Shown here: positions 19,101 to 27,684 of the stretch, piece after piece
Layout of the letters: every line of letters begins with the position of its first letter
How positions within the stretch are numbered: position 1 is the first letter of the stretch
Assembly (NCBI GenBank): GCA_910585905.1
Contig: CAJUID010000018.1
Location: 1-54,848 of the forward strand
Source of the DNA: an uncultured Lachnospiraceae bacterium
Lineage (GTDB): Bacteria > Bacillota > Clostridia > Lachnospirales > Lachnospiraceae
Direction: 5' to 3'
DNA: 54,848 nt
The notes under the pieces: model-generated
Databases searched by the model: none
Told to the model about the DNA's origin: nothing
What the model saw: the letters and a program-made list of their open reading frames with translations, nothing else
Translations under genes and position numbers: made by a program

Positions 19101-19590
19101 CAATATTGATGACCCAATGGTGGAGGGAAAGGTTGGGAAAGAGATGGTGGAACATGCCATATTAAAAGGGTTAAAAATGGATGGCCTTTTAAATGAAGAT
19201 GATCCAGTACTGCCATCGCTGGATACTGGCTTTTTGGCAGAAAATGGAGGGTTAGCGGCTGACCGGTCTTCTGATATTTTACCATTTGCCACGAATAAAG
19301 ACGGATGGCTGAAAAAGGCATCCAAGACAGTTACGACAAAGGATTTTGCAGATCTGATGGAGTTTACGGAGCAGAAATTAAAGAATATCAGGGATGAGAT
19401 AATGGATGGGACAATTGCAGTAAATCCATACCGAAAGCTGGATTCGAGTGGGGAGACTGCGTGTCAGTATTGCCCTTATAAAAGTATCTGCCGTTTTGAT
19501 ACAAAGATTCAGGGAAATGAGTACCGTGTGTTGGAGAAATTAAGCAATGATGATGTGATGGAGCGTGTAAGGGAAAAAGATGGGCTGTAA
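16114..19590 (+). CDS. addB: ATP-dependent helicase/nuclease subunit B
   Basis: AddB pairs with AddA to resect double-strand breaks and load RecA. The 1158-residue length is typical. The N-terminal Walker A is GGSGRGKTYYM (residues 7-17). The C-terminal RecB-type nuclease motif is VVDYKTGKKN. The Fe-S cluster cysteines C1117, C1120 and C1126 (CQYCPYKSIC) are spaced as in the family, with an earlier Cys in FERYAVCAFSYF. GGAGGAAAAAG precedes the ATG. addA follows after a short gap. These motifs are intact, so an active enzyme is expected. Confidence 0.96.
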   Translation: MSLQFVLGGSGRGKTYYMQHLVSREAEMFPDRQYIFLVPEQFTMQTQKELIAISRAKGIMNIDVQSFLRLAFRVFSETGAGSMPVLDDMGKTMILKKVLNNLEEQLDYFGKNIHKKGYVQEIKSFLSELLQYGADEGIIEEMIHAAGKHPVLARKLKDIKIIYRGFMDYLSNHYITSEEILTVLAGVAQESQILKDSIICLDGFTGFTPTQYQFIERLLRVARKVYVSVTIDKKESIVKVGARHELFYLSQHTIYKLRKIAQDSRIEVCPEIWTGEEINKTRFAAAEDIFMLENYLFRYPMKTVSKDHGNISIHVLNQPEKEVDFAVEQIRSLLRDGTCRYRDIAIVTGDLGVYGILAGEIFERAGIPCFVDQKKSIFANPFVEMLDTVLEIFLTDFQAEKVLAFEKNLFTKAEQEQVDLLDNFLRAAGIRGYKKWNSVWDCSKVFYGLPKEILEYVSFQIDTVRLELTEQLGYLYEEIGKGKHTVRDYAEALCRWMEGEEYYLKISQAAEEFLAENELGMAAEYSQIYEIILEVFDRLVELLGDESMGLKEFKEILDTGFSEARIGLIPPGVDQVVIGDINRTRLADIKYLFFLGMNDCNIPKSGGNGGVISDSERMFLSEEEFELAPTIRDNVYTEQFYLYLNLTKPSRHLYLTYCESGNDGKQQNPAYIIDRIQKIFPHLHVKLEENRQDDSYLLGNNFGKSYLIQGLRDKNYTQRKWKEIFSYYKRNLNTEDTVKRLMDAAFYREEQTELSREAVKALYHDILTGSTSQFERYAVCAFSYFMRYGLNLRERAEHQVEFFDIGNIVHEALELYTKELIREGKNWNEISEAEQHVRANQCINAVAEQYKNGLLYSTERDTYLITRLRRILARTVWAITKQMELGEFRTVDSEISFEIMHQTKGGEVMEEFEQFGREEDENLLRLIGRIDRIDSMAKGDAVYLKVVDYKTGKKNISLSDLYHGLQMQLMIYLKAGIEETAGKLKKLVIPAGVLYYNIDDPMVEGKVGKEMVEHAILKGLKMDGLLNEDDPVLPSLDTGFLAENGGLAADRSSDILPFATNKDGWLKKASKTVTTKDFADLMEFTEQKLKNIRDEIMDGTIAVNPYRKLDSSGETACQYCPYKSICRFDTKIQGNEYRVLEKLSNDDVMERVREKDGL

Positions 19591-19623
19591 TTAGTAACAA
19601 ACATGTGCAGATGGAGGAAAGAA

Positions 19624-22600
19624 ATGGGTAAACCAAAGTGGACGCCTGAACAAAAACAGGTAATTGATTTGCGGGAAAGAAATATACTGGTCTCTGCGGC
19701 AGCAGGTTCTGGGAAAACAGCAGTATTAGTTGAGCGTATTATTGCAGAAATCAGCGAGGGCGATTCTCCAAAGGATATTGATAAACTGCTTGTTGTTACC
19801 TTTACAAAGGCTGCTGCTGCTGAAATGCGTGCGCGTATCGGAAAAGCTTTGGAAGTCAAGCTTTTGGAGCAGCCGGAGAATAAACATATCCAGAGGCAGG
19901 CAAGTTTATTACATACAGCCCAGATTACGACAATTGACAGTTTCTGCCAGTCGATTATTAAAAATTATTTCCATGTAATAAACCTTGACCCATCATTTCG
20001 TGTGGGGGATGAGACAGATCTAGAACTGTTAAAGCAGGACATTTTAAAAGAGGTGATTGAGGAAAAATATCAACAGGCAAGGGAAAACGGGGATGATAGA
20101 TTTTTGCAGTTTACAGATATGCTTTCAACCGGAAGGACAGACCATGCGATTGAGGAAATGGTGTTGTCACTGTTTCAGGTGGCAAATAGCTATCCGTGGC
20201 CGGACGAGTGGCTTTTAGGATGCAGTAAAATGTACCAGTATTCGGATATGGAAGAGTTTGAGGGAAGCGAATGGATAAAAGGACTGTTAGATTACTTAAA
20301 AGCGTGTACAGCAGAATTTATACAAATGGCACAAAAAGCATATGACATTTGCCAGGATACGAATGGGCCGAAGGCATATGAAGATGCGATTCAGTCTGAT
20401 ATCGCATTTTTAAAAATATTACAGGGGGCGGATAGTTACCAAGAATATCAGGATTGCTTTTTGCAGTATAATCCTGCCAGACTTAAAGCGATTCGCAGCA
20501 AGGAAGTGGACAATAATAAAAAAGATACAGTAAAAAATCTTAGGGAAAATTATCAAAAGAATGGGCTTTCTAAATTGAAAGAGCGTTTTTTCTTTCAGGA
20601 TATGGAGGGGATGCTTTCTGATATGCAGAAAATGGCACCTGCTGTCCAGCAGCTTATTGAGCTGACAATGGATTTTGAGCGTGCTTTTGCCGAGAGGAAA
20701 CGGGAGGAAGGCATTGTAGATTTCGCTGATATGGAGCGCTTTGCGCTGGAGATTTTGCTAGATAAGGATGAGGAGGGAGTGCATCCAAGTGAGACGGCAA
20801 GGGAACTGCAGGAATACTATGAGGAGATTTTAACAGATGAGTATCAGGATAGTAATTATATTCAGGAACTATTATTGACAAGTCTGTGCCGTGCGCCGGA
20901 GAATAGACCTTATCTTTTTATGGTTGGCGATGTCAAACAAAGTATTTATAAATTCCGCCTTGCAAGGCCGGAACTTTTTTTGGAGAAGTACCAGAACTAT
21001 ACAATAGGGCATGGTCCATTCCAGCGGATAGACCTGCATCAAAATTTTAGGAGCAGGGGAAGTGTACTGGATTCTGCAAACTATATTTTTGAGCAGATTA
21101 TGAAAAAAAGTCTTGGCGGAATTGTTTATGATAAGGATGCGCGTCTGGCAGCAGGAGTAGAGTTTAAAGAATGTGATAATAGGATAGCTGGAAAGACAGA
21201 AGTTATATTAATTGAGCAGAAAAGTGATGATGCCTTTGTCCAGAAAAAATCATTGGAGGCCGCAGTAATTGGAGAGAAAATCAGGGAAATGGTACAAGGT
21301 GGGCAACCCTTGTATGTAAATGGGGAGGATGGTTACCGGCCGGTGAAATATGGGGACATTGCTATTTTATTAAGGAGCCTGACAGGGTGGTCGGAAGAAT
21401 TTATAGAGACTTTAAGTGATATGGGAATTCCCGCCTATGCAGATACAAAGACGGGATATTTTACATCCCTGGAAGTGGAGACAATTTTAAATCTTTTGCA
21501 TCTTGTAGATAACCCACGGCAGGACATACCGTTGGCTGCGGTGCTGCGTTCTATTCTTGGCAATGTGTCTGATGAGGAACTTGCGTGGATTGGCACTCTG
21601 CCAAGAGGAGTGGATTTTTGGGATAAGATAGAATGTTTCCTTGGATATATGGAGTGGAACAATGGAGATAAAGATAAACAAGATGAATTACGGGATACTT
21701 TCGTAAAAAAGGGAATTGATTTTTTAGAGATAGAGAAAAGCTGGGTTATGGAGGAAGAGGCGGCTCTTATCTTGAGGGATAAGCTTTCTGTTTTTGTAGA
21801 CAGGCTGCGGTCCTATCAAAAATTTGCAAAAACAAGGTCTGTCTATGAACTTCTTCGAAAAATATATGAGGAGACAGGATATTATCACTTTATGGCGGCG
21901 ATGCCTTCTGGGGAGAAGCGCCTAGCTAATCTGGATATTTTGTTGCAGCAGTCTATAGAATTTGCGGAAAATGGGCATCAGGGGATTTATGGATTTACGA
22001 GATATATTGAGAGTCTGCATAAATCAAATGTTGATTTTGGAGAGGCGTCTGTAAACGGGGAAAATACGAATGCAGTGCGGATTATGACAATTCACAAGAG
22101 CAAGGGCCTGGAATTCCCGGTTGTCTTTACGGCTGGCATGGGCAAACAGTTTAATTTGATGGATGCCAGAAAGAGTACGATTATTGATGGGGATTATGGC
22201 GTAGGCTGCGATTTTGTAGATTTGGATTTGCGAGTGAAACAGCCGACTCTTTTAAAAAAGTTTATGGCGAATCAGATTTCTCTCAATACACTTGCAGAGG
22301 AGATTAGGATATTGTACGTAGCACTGACAAGGGCAAAAGAACAGTTGTTTATCACTGGTACTGCTTCTGGTCTGGGAAAAAAATTGGCGGGCTGGTTCCA
22401 GAAATCAGAATTTTTGGATTTCTTTCAGCTTAGCAGCGCACAGACGTATCTTGACTGGATTGTGCCGGCACTCCTTAAAAGGGAGAAGATTGGCAATGCA
22501 TTTCGGGAGTATTTGTCAGATGGAGAGGAACGGAAAGCTTTTTCTACCGGAGAATGGGATAATTTATTTGATGTAAAATTATCTTTTCCAGAGAATGTGA

Positions 22601-23451
22601 TTCAAGATGAAAAGGAGGCTCTAAAAAGTGCAGCAGAACAATACCGTATTTTGGAAAACTGGGATACGGATACTGTGTATGATGAGGAGATGCGGGGGGC
22701 GATAGAACAACAGACATCCTATCATTATCCATATGGGAGTGATGGGGCGCTTCCAGTAAAGATATCTGTATCAGAGCTAAAAAGAAGAGAGGGAGAGCAG
22801 ACAAGAAAATTAGAGGAAGAACAGGAAATCTTTCTAGATGGGCTGGGAGAAGAATTGATTCCAGACAGTGCGGAACCTGAGATTCCAAAACCTTCTTTTT
22901 TACAGGACAGACAGGAGTTAAGCGGCGCTGCAAGAGGGACATTGTATCATCTAGTAATGGAACATTTTCCATATCGCCAGATAGGAAAAGAGGAGTGGAC
23001 GGAGGTAGAATTTGAGACTTACTTAAGGCAAATGGTACAAGATGGCTATATGAGCGAGGAAGAAAGCAGGCTTTTGGATGTCAGGAAATTTACGGGGTTT
23101 TTACGCTCCCGGATTGGGCAGCGTATGTTTGCAGCGGAGTTAGATGGGCGGCTAAGGAGGGAGCAGCCATTTATGCTAGGGTTTAAGGCAAACCAGATTT
23201 ATCCAGAGCAGCAAAGTGAGGAAATGATTATTGTGCAGGGGATGATTGATGCATTTTTCTTTGAGAATGATTATATTGTCTTGATTGATTACAAAACAGA
23301 TTTTGTTTCATTTGGGAGAGAAAAAGAATTGGTAAAGAAATATAGAACACAGCTTACTTATTATGCGGAAGCCCTGGAGCGTCTGACTGGCAAAAAGGTA
23401 AAAGAAAAGGTCATTTATTCTTTTGCTCTGGGAAAAGAAGTAGTAGTTTAA
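19624..23451 (+). CDS. addA: ATP-dependent helicase/nuclease subunit A
   Basis: UvrD-type 3'-5' helicase with a C-terminal nuclease domain, partner of AddB. The protein of about 1275 residues has the Q-motif WTPEQKQVID, Walker A SAAAGSGKTAVLVERI, Walker B/DEYQD in ILTDEYQDSN, motif III-IV MVGDVKQSIYKFRLARPELF, motif V/VI VRIMTIHKSKGLEFP and LYVALTRAKEQL, and the nuclease motif VLIDYKTDFV. The start is ATG 19624, since GGAGG at 19613-19617 lies seven bases upstream; an in-frame ATG at 19603 precedes the site. A bidirectional terminator follows. Confidence 0.96.
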   Translation: MGKPKWTPEQKQVIDLRERNILVSAAAGSGKTAVLVERIIAEISEGDSPKDIDKLLVVTFTKAAAAEMRARIGKALEVKLLEQPENKHIQRQASLLHTAQITTIDSFCQSIIKNYFHVINLDPSFRVGDETDLELLKQDILKEVIEEKYQQARENGDDRFLQFTDMLSTGRTDHAIEEMVLSLFQVANSYPWPDEWLLGCSKMYQYSDMEEFEGSEWIKGLLDYLKACTAEFIQMAQKAYDICQDTNGPKAYEDAIQSDIAFLKILQGADSYQEYQDCFLQYNPARLKAIRSKEVDNNKKDTVKNLRENYQKNGLSKLKERFFFQDMEGMLSDMQKMAPAVQQLIELTMDFERAFAERKREEGIVDFADMERFALEILLDKDEEGVHPSETARELQEYYEEILTDEYQDSNYIQELLLTSLCRAPENRPYLFMVGDVKQSIYKFRLARPELFLEKYQNYTIGHGPFQRIDLHQNFRSRGSVLDSANYIFEQIMKKSLGGIVYDKDARLAAGVEFKECDNRIAGKTEVILIEQKSDDAFVQKKSLEAAVIGEKIREMVQGGQPLYVNGEDGYRPVKYGDIAILLRSLTGWSEEFIETLSDMGIPAYADTKTGYFTSLEVETILNLLHLVDNPRQDIPLAAVLRSILGNVSDEELAWIGTLPRGVDFWDKIECFLGYMEWNNGDKDKQDELRDTFVKKGIDFLEIEKSWVMEEEAALILRDKLSVFVDRLRSYQKFAKTRSVYELLRKIYEETGYYHFMAAMPSGEKRLANLDILLQQSIEFAENGHQGIYGFTRYIESLHKSNVDFGEASVNGENTNAVRIMTIHKSKGLEFPVVFTAGMGKQFNLMDARKSTIIDGDYGVGCDFVDLDLRVKQPTLLKKFMANQISLNTLAEEIRILYVALTRAKEQLFITGTASGLGKKLAGWFQKSEFLDFFQLSSAQTYLDWIVPALLKREKIGNAFREYLSDGEERKAFSTGEWDNLFDVKLSFPENVIQDEKEALKSAAEQYRILENWDTDTVYDEEMRGAIEQQTSYHYPYGSDGALPVKISVSELKRREGEQTRKLEEEQEIFLDGLGEELIPDSAEPEIPKPSFLQDRQELSGAARGTLYHLVMEHFPYRQIGKEEWTEVEFETYLRQMVQDGYMSEEESRLLDVRKFTGFLRSRIGQRMFAAELDGRLRREQPFMLGFKANQIYPEQQSEEMIIVQGMIDAFFFENDYIVLIDYKTDFVSFGREKELVKKYRTQLTYYAEALERLTGKKVKEKVIYSFALGKEVVV

Positions 23452-23490
23452 ATTTATTGTTAGAGGATAAAATATGTGTAAAATAGTTAG

Positions 23491-23526
23491 CCCCACAGAG
23501 AATTTATATCTCTGTAGGGTTATTAA
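23491..23526. terminator. Bidirectional terminator between addA and nadE
   Basis: CCCCACAGAGA pairs with TCTCTGTAGGG around a 7-base loop, with TTATT after it on the plus strand. It lies between the convergent addA and nadE genes. Confidence 0.65.
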
Positions 23527-23556
23527 CATGTTCCTTAGACGACTTGCCGTGGGGAT

Positions 23557-25506
23557 TTAATTTAATTCTTTTTTAATGCTTTCTAGGTCTTTTATCCACA
23601 AATTTAAGGAGGCATCACTCGGCATACGCCAGTCCCCTCTAGGGGAGAGGGCAACGCTGCCGACTTTTGGCCCGTCTGGGAGGCAGGAGCGTTTAAACTG
23701 CTGAGAAAAGAATCTCCGGTAAAAGGTTTGCAGCCATTTATATATTGTGGCATTATCATAAATACCAGAAAAGGTGTAAACGGCTAACCGATAAATTTTT
23801 GAAGGCGTAAAACCGAAACGCATCAAATAGTAAAGATAAAAGTCATGTAGTTCATATGGACCGACTATGTCTTCTGTTTTTTGTGAGATTTTCCCATTTT
23901 CTGGAGGCAGAAGTTCTGGGCTGACAGGGGTATCTAATACATCCATTAAAATATTATGGAGTTTTTTGTCGGAAGTAGTTTCTGCATAATAAAGTACAAG
24001 ATAGCGGACTAACGTTTTAGGAACTGAACAATTGACTCCATACATTGACATATGGTCACCATTGTAAGTTGCCCAGCCGAGCGCAAGCTCAGACATATCT
24101 CCTGTGCCGATTACCATACCATTCGTCTGATTTGCCAAGTCCATTAAAACCAGGGTGCGTTGTCTTGCCTGTGAATTTTCATAAGTTACATCATGCACAG
24201 AACTATCATGTCCAATATCATGAAAATGCATTTTAACAGCTTCATGGATAGGTACTTCTTTAAGTGTTGCACCTAGAATTTTTGTTAATTCGCAGGCATT
24301 TTGATATGTGCGGTCTGTTGTGCCAAAACAAGGCATTGTGACAGATAGGATACCACTTCTGTCAAGACCTGCCAGATCAAAAGCTTTGGCGGTTACAAGA
24401 AGCGCTAGTGTAGAATCAAGTCCACCGGATATTCCAATCACAGCATTGCTACAGTGTGTGTGTGTCAGGCGCTTTTTCAGGCCCATTGCCTGAATGTTAA
24501 GGATTTCGTTGCATCGGCGGTCACGGTCGGTCTTGTTTTGTGGGACAAATGGTGTCTGTGCAAAGCTTCGTGTTAGCGCAGTATCTTTTATTTTTTGATA
24601 ATCAAATGTAATAACCTGATAGCCGCATGATTCTGGTGTGATAGATTCAAAGGTGCTCATGCGGCGGCGTTCGCTAATTAATTTGCCAAGGTCAATTTCA
24701 CTGCAGATTATCTCATTAGAAAAGCGAGGAGATTCTTTTAAAAGAATTCCATTTTCAGCAATTAAGTTATGTCCTGAAAAGACCAGGTCTGTAGAAGATT
24801 CCCCTTCCCCGGCGTCTGCATAAATATAGCCACTGACTAGGCGTGCTGACTGGTTGCGTACTAGCTCCCTGCGGTAAATATCTTTTCCAGTAGTTTCGTC
24901 ACTTGCGGATAGATTGGCAATTACTGTAGCGCCTGCCAATGCATGGCTGCAAGATGGAGGAACTGGCATCCATAAATCTTCGCAGATATCAATGCCTAGT
25001 GTAAATTCTGGAAAGTTACTTGCTTTAAATAAAAGATTTGTACCAAAGGGAATGTTATTTCCAAGTTCTCCAAGTTCTGGAATCTGAATTTGTTCATTGT
25101 GGGCCGAAGGTTTTGCAAAATGGCGGCCCTCATAGAATTCAGAATAATTTGGAATATTCTGTTTTGGCACAATACCTAAAATCGTTCCATTAAAGACAAC
25201 TGCGGCAACATTGTAGAGGGAGTTCTGCTTAAAAAAGGGGAATCCAACTAAAGTAACCATATCCATACCGGAAGATTCTTTTAGAATATTTTTTAATCCT
25301 GATAAAACATTTTTTAATAAAATATCCTGGCCAAAAAGATCGCTACAGGTGTATCCAGTTAGGCAGAGTTCTGGAAAAACAGCAAGTTTAACGCCTTCAT
25401 CATTAGCAGCTTTCATATTTATTATAATTTGATCTGCATTATATTCCGTGTCTCCCACTAAAATATCAGGAGTGATGGCAGCAGTTTTTATAAATCCATG
25501 TCTCAT
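23557..25506 (-). CDS. nadE: Glutamine-dependent NAD+ synthetase
   Basis: Makes NAD+ from deamido-NAD, ATP and glutamine. The 649-residue protein fuses an N-terminal nitrilase-type glutaminase with a C-terminal synthetase. Glutaminase catalytic residues are Glu46 (VFPELCLTGYTC), the Lys in VPKQNIPNYSEFYEGRHF and the Cys in LGIDICEDLWMP. The synthetase P-loop is GISGGLDSTLALLV. The start is ATG 25506, six bases after GGAGG; the in-frame ATG at 25566 would place coding sequence inside the leader repeat and lacks a site. The leader (25513-25635) is the second copy of the three-hairpin repeat found before holB. Confidence 0.95.
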   Translation of the reverse strand: MRHGFIKTAAITPDILVGDTEYNADQIIINMKAANDEGVKLAVFPELCLTGYTCSDLFGQDILLKNVLSGLKNILKESSGMDMVTLVGFPFFKQNSLYNVAAVVFNGTILGIVPKQNIPNYSEFYEGRHFAKPSAHNEQIQIPELGELGNNIPFGTNLLFKASNFPEFTLGIDICEDLWMPVPPSCSHALAGATVIANLSASDETTGKDIYRRELVRNQSARLVSGYIYADAGEGESSTDLVFSGHNLIAENGILLKESPRFSNEIICSEIDLGKLISERRRMSTFESITPESCGYQVITFDYQKIKDTALTRSFAQTPFVPQNKTDRDRRCNEILNIQAMGLKKRLTHTHCSNAVIGISGGLDSTLALLVTAKAFDLAGLDRSGILSVTMPCFGTTDRTYQNACELTKILGATLKEVPIHEAVKMHFHDIGHDSSVHDVTYENSQARQRTLVLMDLANQTNGMVIGTGDMSELALGWATYNGDHMSMYGVNCSVPKTLVRYLVLYYAETTSDKKLHNILMDVLDTPVSPELLPPENGKISQKTEDIVGPYELHDFYLYYLMRFGFTPSKIYRLAVYTFSGIYDNATIYKWLQTFYRRFFSQQFKRSCLPDGPKVGSVALSPRGDWRMPSDASLNLWIKDLESIKKELN

Positions 25507-25512
25507 ATTAAT

Positions 25513-25635
25513 CCTCCATGACGCCTTTGGCGGCTCAAATAGTAATGAAAAATGCTGGTTTTGCATTTTTCCTGTGTGAATTTAATATATCTTAGGTAGC
25601 TTTTTTTGCTGCCTTAGATATATTTTTCACACTAT
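25513..25635 (-). repeat. Three-hairpin leader repeat, copy 2 (before nadE)
   Basis: A 123-base near-copy of 7848-7973 in the same orientation relative to the downstream gene. The long first hairpin has small deletions in one arm, the second stem is unchanged with a different loop, and the third stem has one mismatch (GCCGCC/GGCGTC). It ends in ATGGAGG, the nadE ribosome site, as copy 1 does for holB. Confidence 0.85.
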
Positions 25636-25680
25636 ATACCAAGCCTTTCTGTTATTATTGTTTCAAATAAAGTGGTTTTT

Positions 25681-25760
25681 TATTCTCGCGTAAGCAACGA
25701 GCCAAACGCAAGCTAAATGCAAAGAACGGAAAGTTCCTTTAGATCAACTTCATTTGCTTG
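25681..25760 (+). repeat. Dispersed palindromic repeat, copy C (5' part)
   Basis: It starts TATTCTCGCGTAAGCAACGA and shares the GAGCCAAACGCAAGC segment with the other copies, then diverges. The 3' CGGGGTATTTGACT end is missing, so this copy is truncated or decayed. It lies within the 25507-25968 gap between nadE and the divergent transferase gene. Confidence 0.7.
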
Positions 25761-25843
25761 ATAAAATGCGTTTTTGTATTTTTTGCCTGTCAGAGAATGG
25801 TAACCGTATTTATTATAAACCAAGAAAGGAAATTTGGATAGGC

Positions 25844-25872
25844 TTTACATGGATTACTATATAAACTATAAT
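25844..25872 (+). promoter_or_regulatory. Sigma-A type promoter
   Basis: TTTACA, a 17-base spacer and TATAAT, about 100 bases before the start of the phosphopantetheinyl transferase gene. Spacing and -10 are consensus. Confidence 0.65.
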
Positions 25873-25968
25873 AATGATAGGTTGCTATTTTTAACATAAT
25901 TTCTTAAATTACTTTGGATATAATGTCCCGCAAATTTTAAAACTGAGGTAATATCTGGGGGTGAACGT

Positions 25969-26586
25969 ATGCGAAAAATTTACAAATTAAATACAGAACA
26001 GTTAGAAGATCCTGAAATTTTTCAACGTTTTTATGAGGAACTATCAGAAGGACGGCAACGGAAGGTTGACAGTATGCGCCAACAAAAGGGTAAAATGTTA
26101 TCATTGGGCGCAGGGATATTAATTGACCGGGGGTTGAAGGAGTATGGGCTTCGTGAGGCAAAGACAAAAATTGCATTAGGAGAAAATGAGAAACCATTTT
26201 TTCCAGATTACCCGGAAATTTATTTTAATGTATCCCACTCGGAAAAAATGGTGCTTGCTGTATTTGCAGATACAGAGATTGGATGTGATATTGAGTATAT
26301 CGCTCCAATAAAAATGAAAATCGCAAAAAGATTTTTTTGTCAGGCCGAATATGAATTTATAATGCAGCAGCAAGAAGAAAAACAGACGGAAACTTTTTAT
26401 CGGTTTTGGACATTGAAAGAAAGTTTTATGAAAGCAACCGGGTTGGGCATGAAACTGCCAATGGATTCTTTTTGTGTCTATCTGGGCGAGGAACCTTATG
26501 TAAAACATCAGTTAAATAATGTGGAATATCATATGGAGGAATGGAAGGAAGGAGAATATAGGGCAGCAATGTGTTATGGAGGCTGA
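25969..26586 (+). CDS. 4'-phosphopantetheinyl transferase (Sfp type)
   Basis: Transfers phosphopantetheine from CoA to a carrier-protein serine. The 205-residue protein shows the family's motifs: FNVSHSEKMVLAV, the Mg-binding GCDIEYIAP, and FWTLKESFMKATGLG. The size and the WxxKES signature place it in the Sfp/HetI group that modifies peptide- or polyketide-synthase carriers, rather than the shorter AcpS. No biosynthetic cluster is visible nearby, so its partner must be elsewhere. GGGGGTGA precedes the ATG and a good promoter lies about 100 bases upstream. Confidence 0.9.
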   Translation: MRKIYKLNTEQLEDPEIFQRFYEELSEGRQRKVDSMRQQKGKMLSLGAGILIDRGLKEYGLREAKTKIALGENEKPFFPDYPEIYFNVSHSEKMVLAVFADTEIGCDIEYIAPIKMKIAKRFFCQAEYEFIMQQQEEKQTETFYRFWTLKESFMKATGLGMKLPMDSFCVYLGEEPYVKHQLNNVEYHMEEWKEGEYRAAMCYGG

Positions 26587-26761
26587 AATAGTCAAGGTGG
26601 GAAAGAAGAATGTAGTAGAGAATGAATTTTTGGTTAATATAAGTGGAATCATGATATATGGTTAATTAAGTATCGTTGTGTGTAATTTATATAGAAAGGA
26701 TTTGTCTTCTAAATGGGGCTATATTGATAAGATGGGAATAAACGGTATTAGGTAATATAAA

Positions 26762-26793
26762 GTTCAGCCCAAGAAAATGCAGTTTAGCCCAAG
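26762..26793 (+). promoter_or_regulatory. Direct repeat resembling LytTR/AgrA boxes, site 1
   Basis: GTTCAGCCCAAG (26762-26773) and GTTTAGCCCAAG (26782-26793) are direct repeats with a 20-base period, two helical turns apart, as for LytTR-domain activators. A TATAAA -10 candidate lies at 26808-26813, so the second half-site would overlap the -35 position. It precedes the lipoprotein gene at 26949. The same motif occurs at 28990-29023. The rest of the 26587-26948 gap shows nothing clear. Confidence 0.55.
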
Positions 26794-26948
26794 CATATTG
26801 AAAAAATTATAAAACATAAATAAAATAGATTTGTTTCTAATAGCAGGATGATAGGGCATATCTGCAATGTATGTTGTCGTTTAAACATTTTAATTGTACG
26901 ATATATATTTTAAATTATCAAATATGTAATGGCAGGGGGTGATTCTAG

Positions 26949-27602
26949 TTGATTTTTGGGTCAATTAAAAGGAAAATGTTTTGTATATTTGTCGTATATA
27001 CTTTGGCATTTACTTTTTTTACTTCATGTGGAAAAAGTAGTTTAGCTAATGTATCACTTAATGAAGAAAAAAATGAAAAGAAGGATGATAAGCATAAAAA
27101 AGATGCTGTTCTACAAAACGTAAAAAATATTGTTGTAGCATCTGGAAAAGTAAAGGAATATTTAATTGAAATAGTATTAAAGAATGGATATTATGATGAT
27201 AGTGGAATATCACCTTATCAAAACACTTATGAGGGGGAATTTGAGATTAGGGTGATGAAAGATAGTCAAATATGTTCGACTTTAGATTTTACATATAGGG
27301 ATTCAAAAGAGGGGCTTAATCTCCACAAAGGTGGTAAAATTCAAGTTTCTGATTACAACGGAGATGGGCAGATGGATTTTGCAGTAGGGCAGAAAATTAG
27401 CAGCAGTGCAAAAGATTATCAATTTTTTACAATTGATGAAAATGGAATGCTGTATAGGTTGAAGGAGGGTTTCATAGCTGACGAGGAATATTTCCCATTG
27501 TTTCATATGAAAAATGGGAAAGTCCAATATCGTCAATATAATCAGGAAATGGGAAAATACCAAAAGAAATATATAAAAATACAACAAATTTCATCTAAGT
27601 AA
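26949..27602 (+). CDS. Putative lipoprotein with a calcium-loop-like motif
   Basis: A 217-residue exported protein. The N-terminus has a basic start, a hydrophobic core (MFCIFVVYTLAFTFF) and a lipobox-like TSCGKS with Cys about residue 27, followed by a Lys/Glu-rich linker. The middle contains VSDYNGDGQMDFAVGQ, a DxNGDGxxDF loop of the kind found in FG-GAP/VCBS repeats that bind calcium. No wider family is recognised. The start is TTG 26949 after GGGGGTG; ATG 26976 is an alternative. It lies just downstream of a LytTR-like direct repeat and ends at a bidirectional terminator shared with the LytTR regulator, suggesting it may be a target. Confidence 0.65.
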   Translation: MIFGSIKRKMFCIFVVYTLAFTFFTSCGKSSLANVSLNEEKNEKKDDKHKKDAVLQNVKNIVVASGKVKEYLIEIVLKNGYYDDSGISPYQNTYEGEFEIRVMKDSQICSTLDFTYRDSKEGLNLHKGGKIQVSDYNGDGQMDFAVGQKISSSAKDYQFFTIDENGMLYRLKEGFIADEEYFPLFHMKNGKVQYRQYNQEMGKYQKKYIKIQQISSK

Positions 27603-27636
27603 GTATATGAGTAGTTTAGATAAAAAAGTGTATTTT

Positions 27637-27675
27637 AAAAAGCTGTGGGCATAATTATATGTACCACAGCTTTTT
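27637..27675. terminator. Bidirectional terminator
   Basis: AAAAAGCTGTGG and CCACAGCTTTTT form a perfect 12-bp stem with a 15-base loop, with A and T runs on both sides. It lies between the convergent lipoprotein and LytTR regulator genes. Confidence 0.85.
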
Positions 27676-27684
27676 GTATTGATA

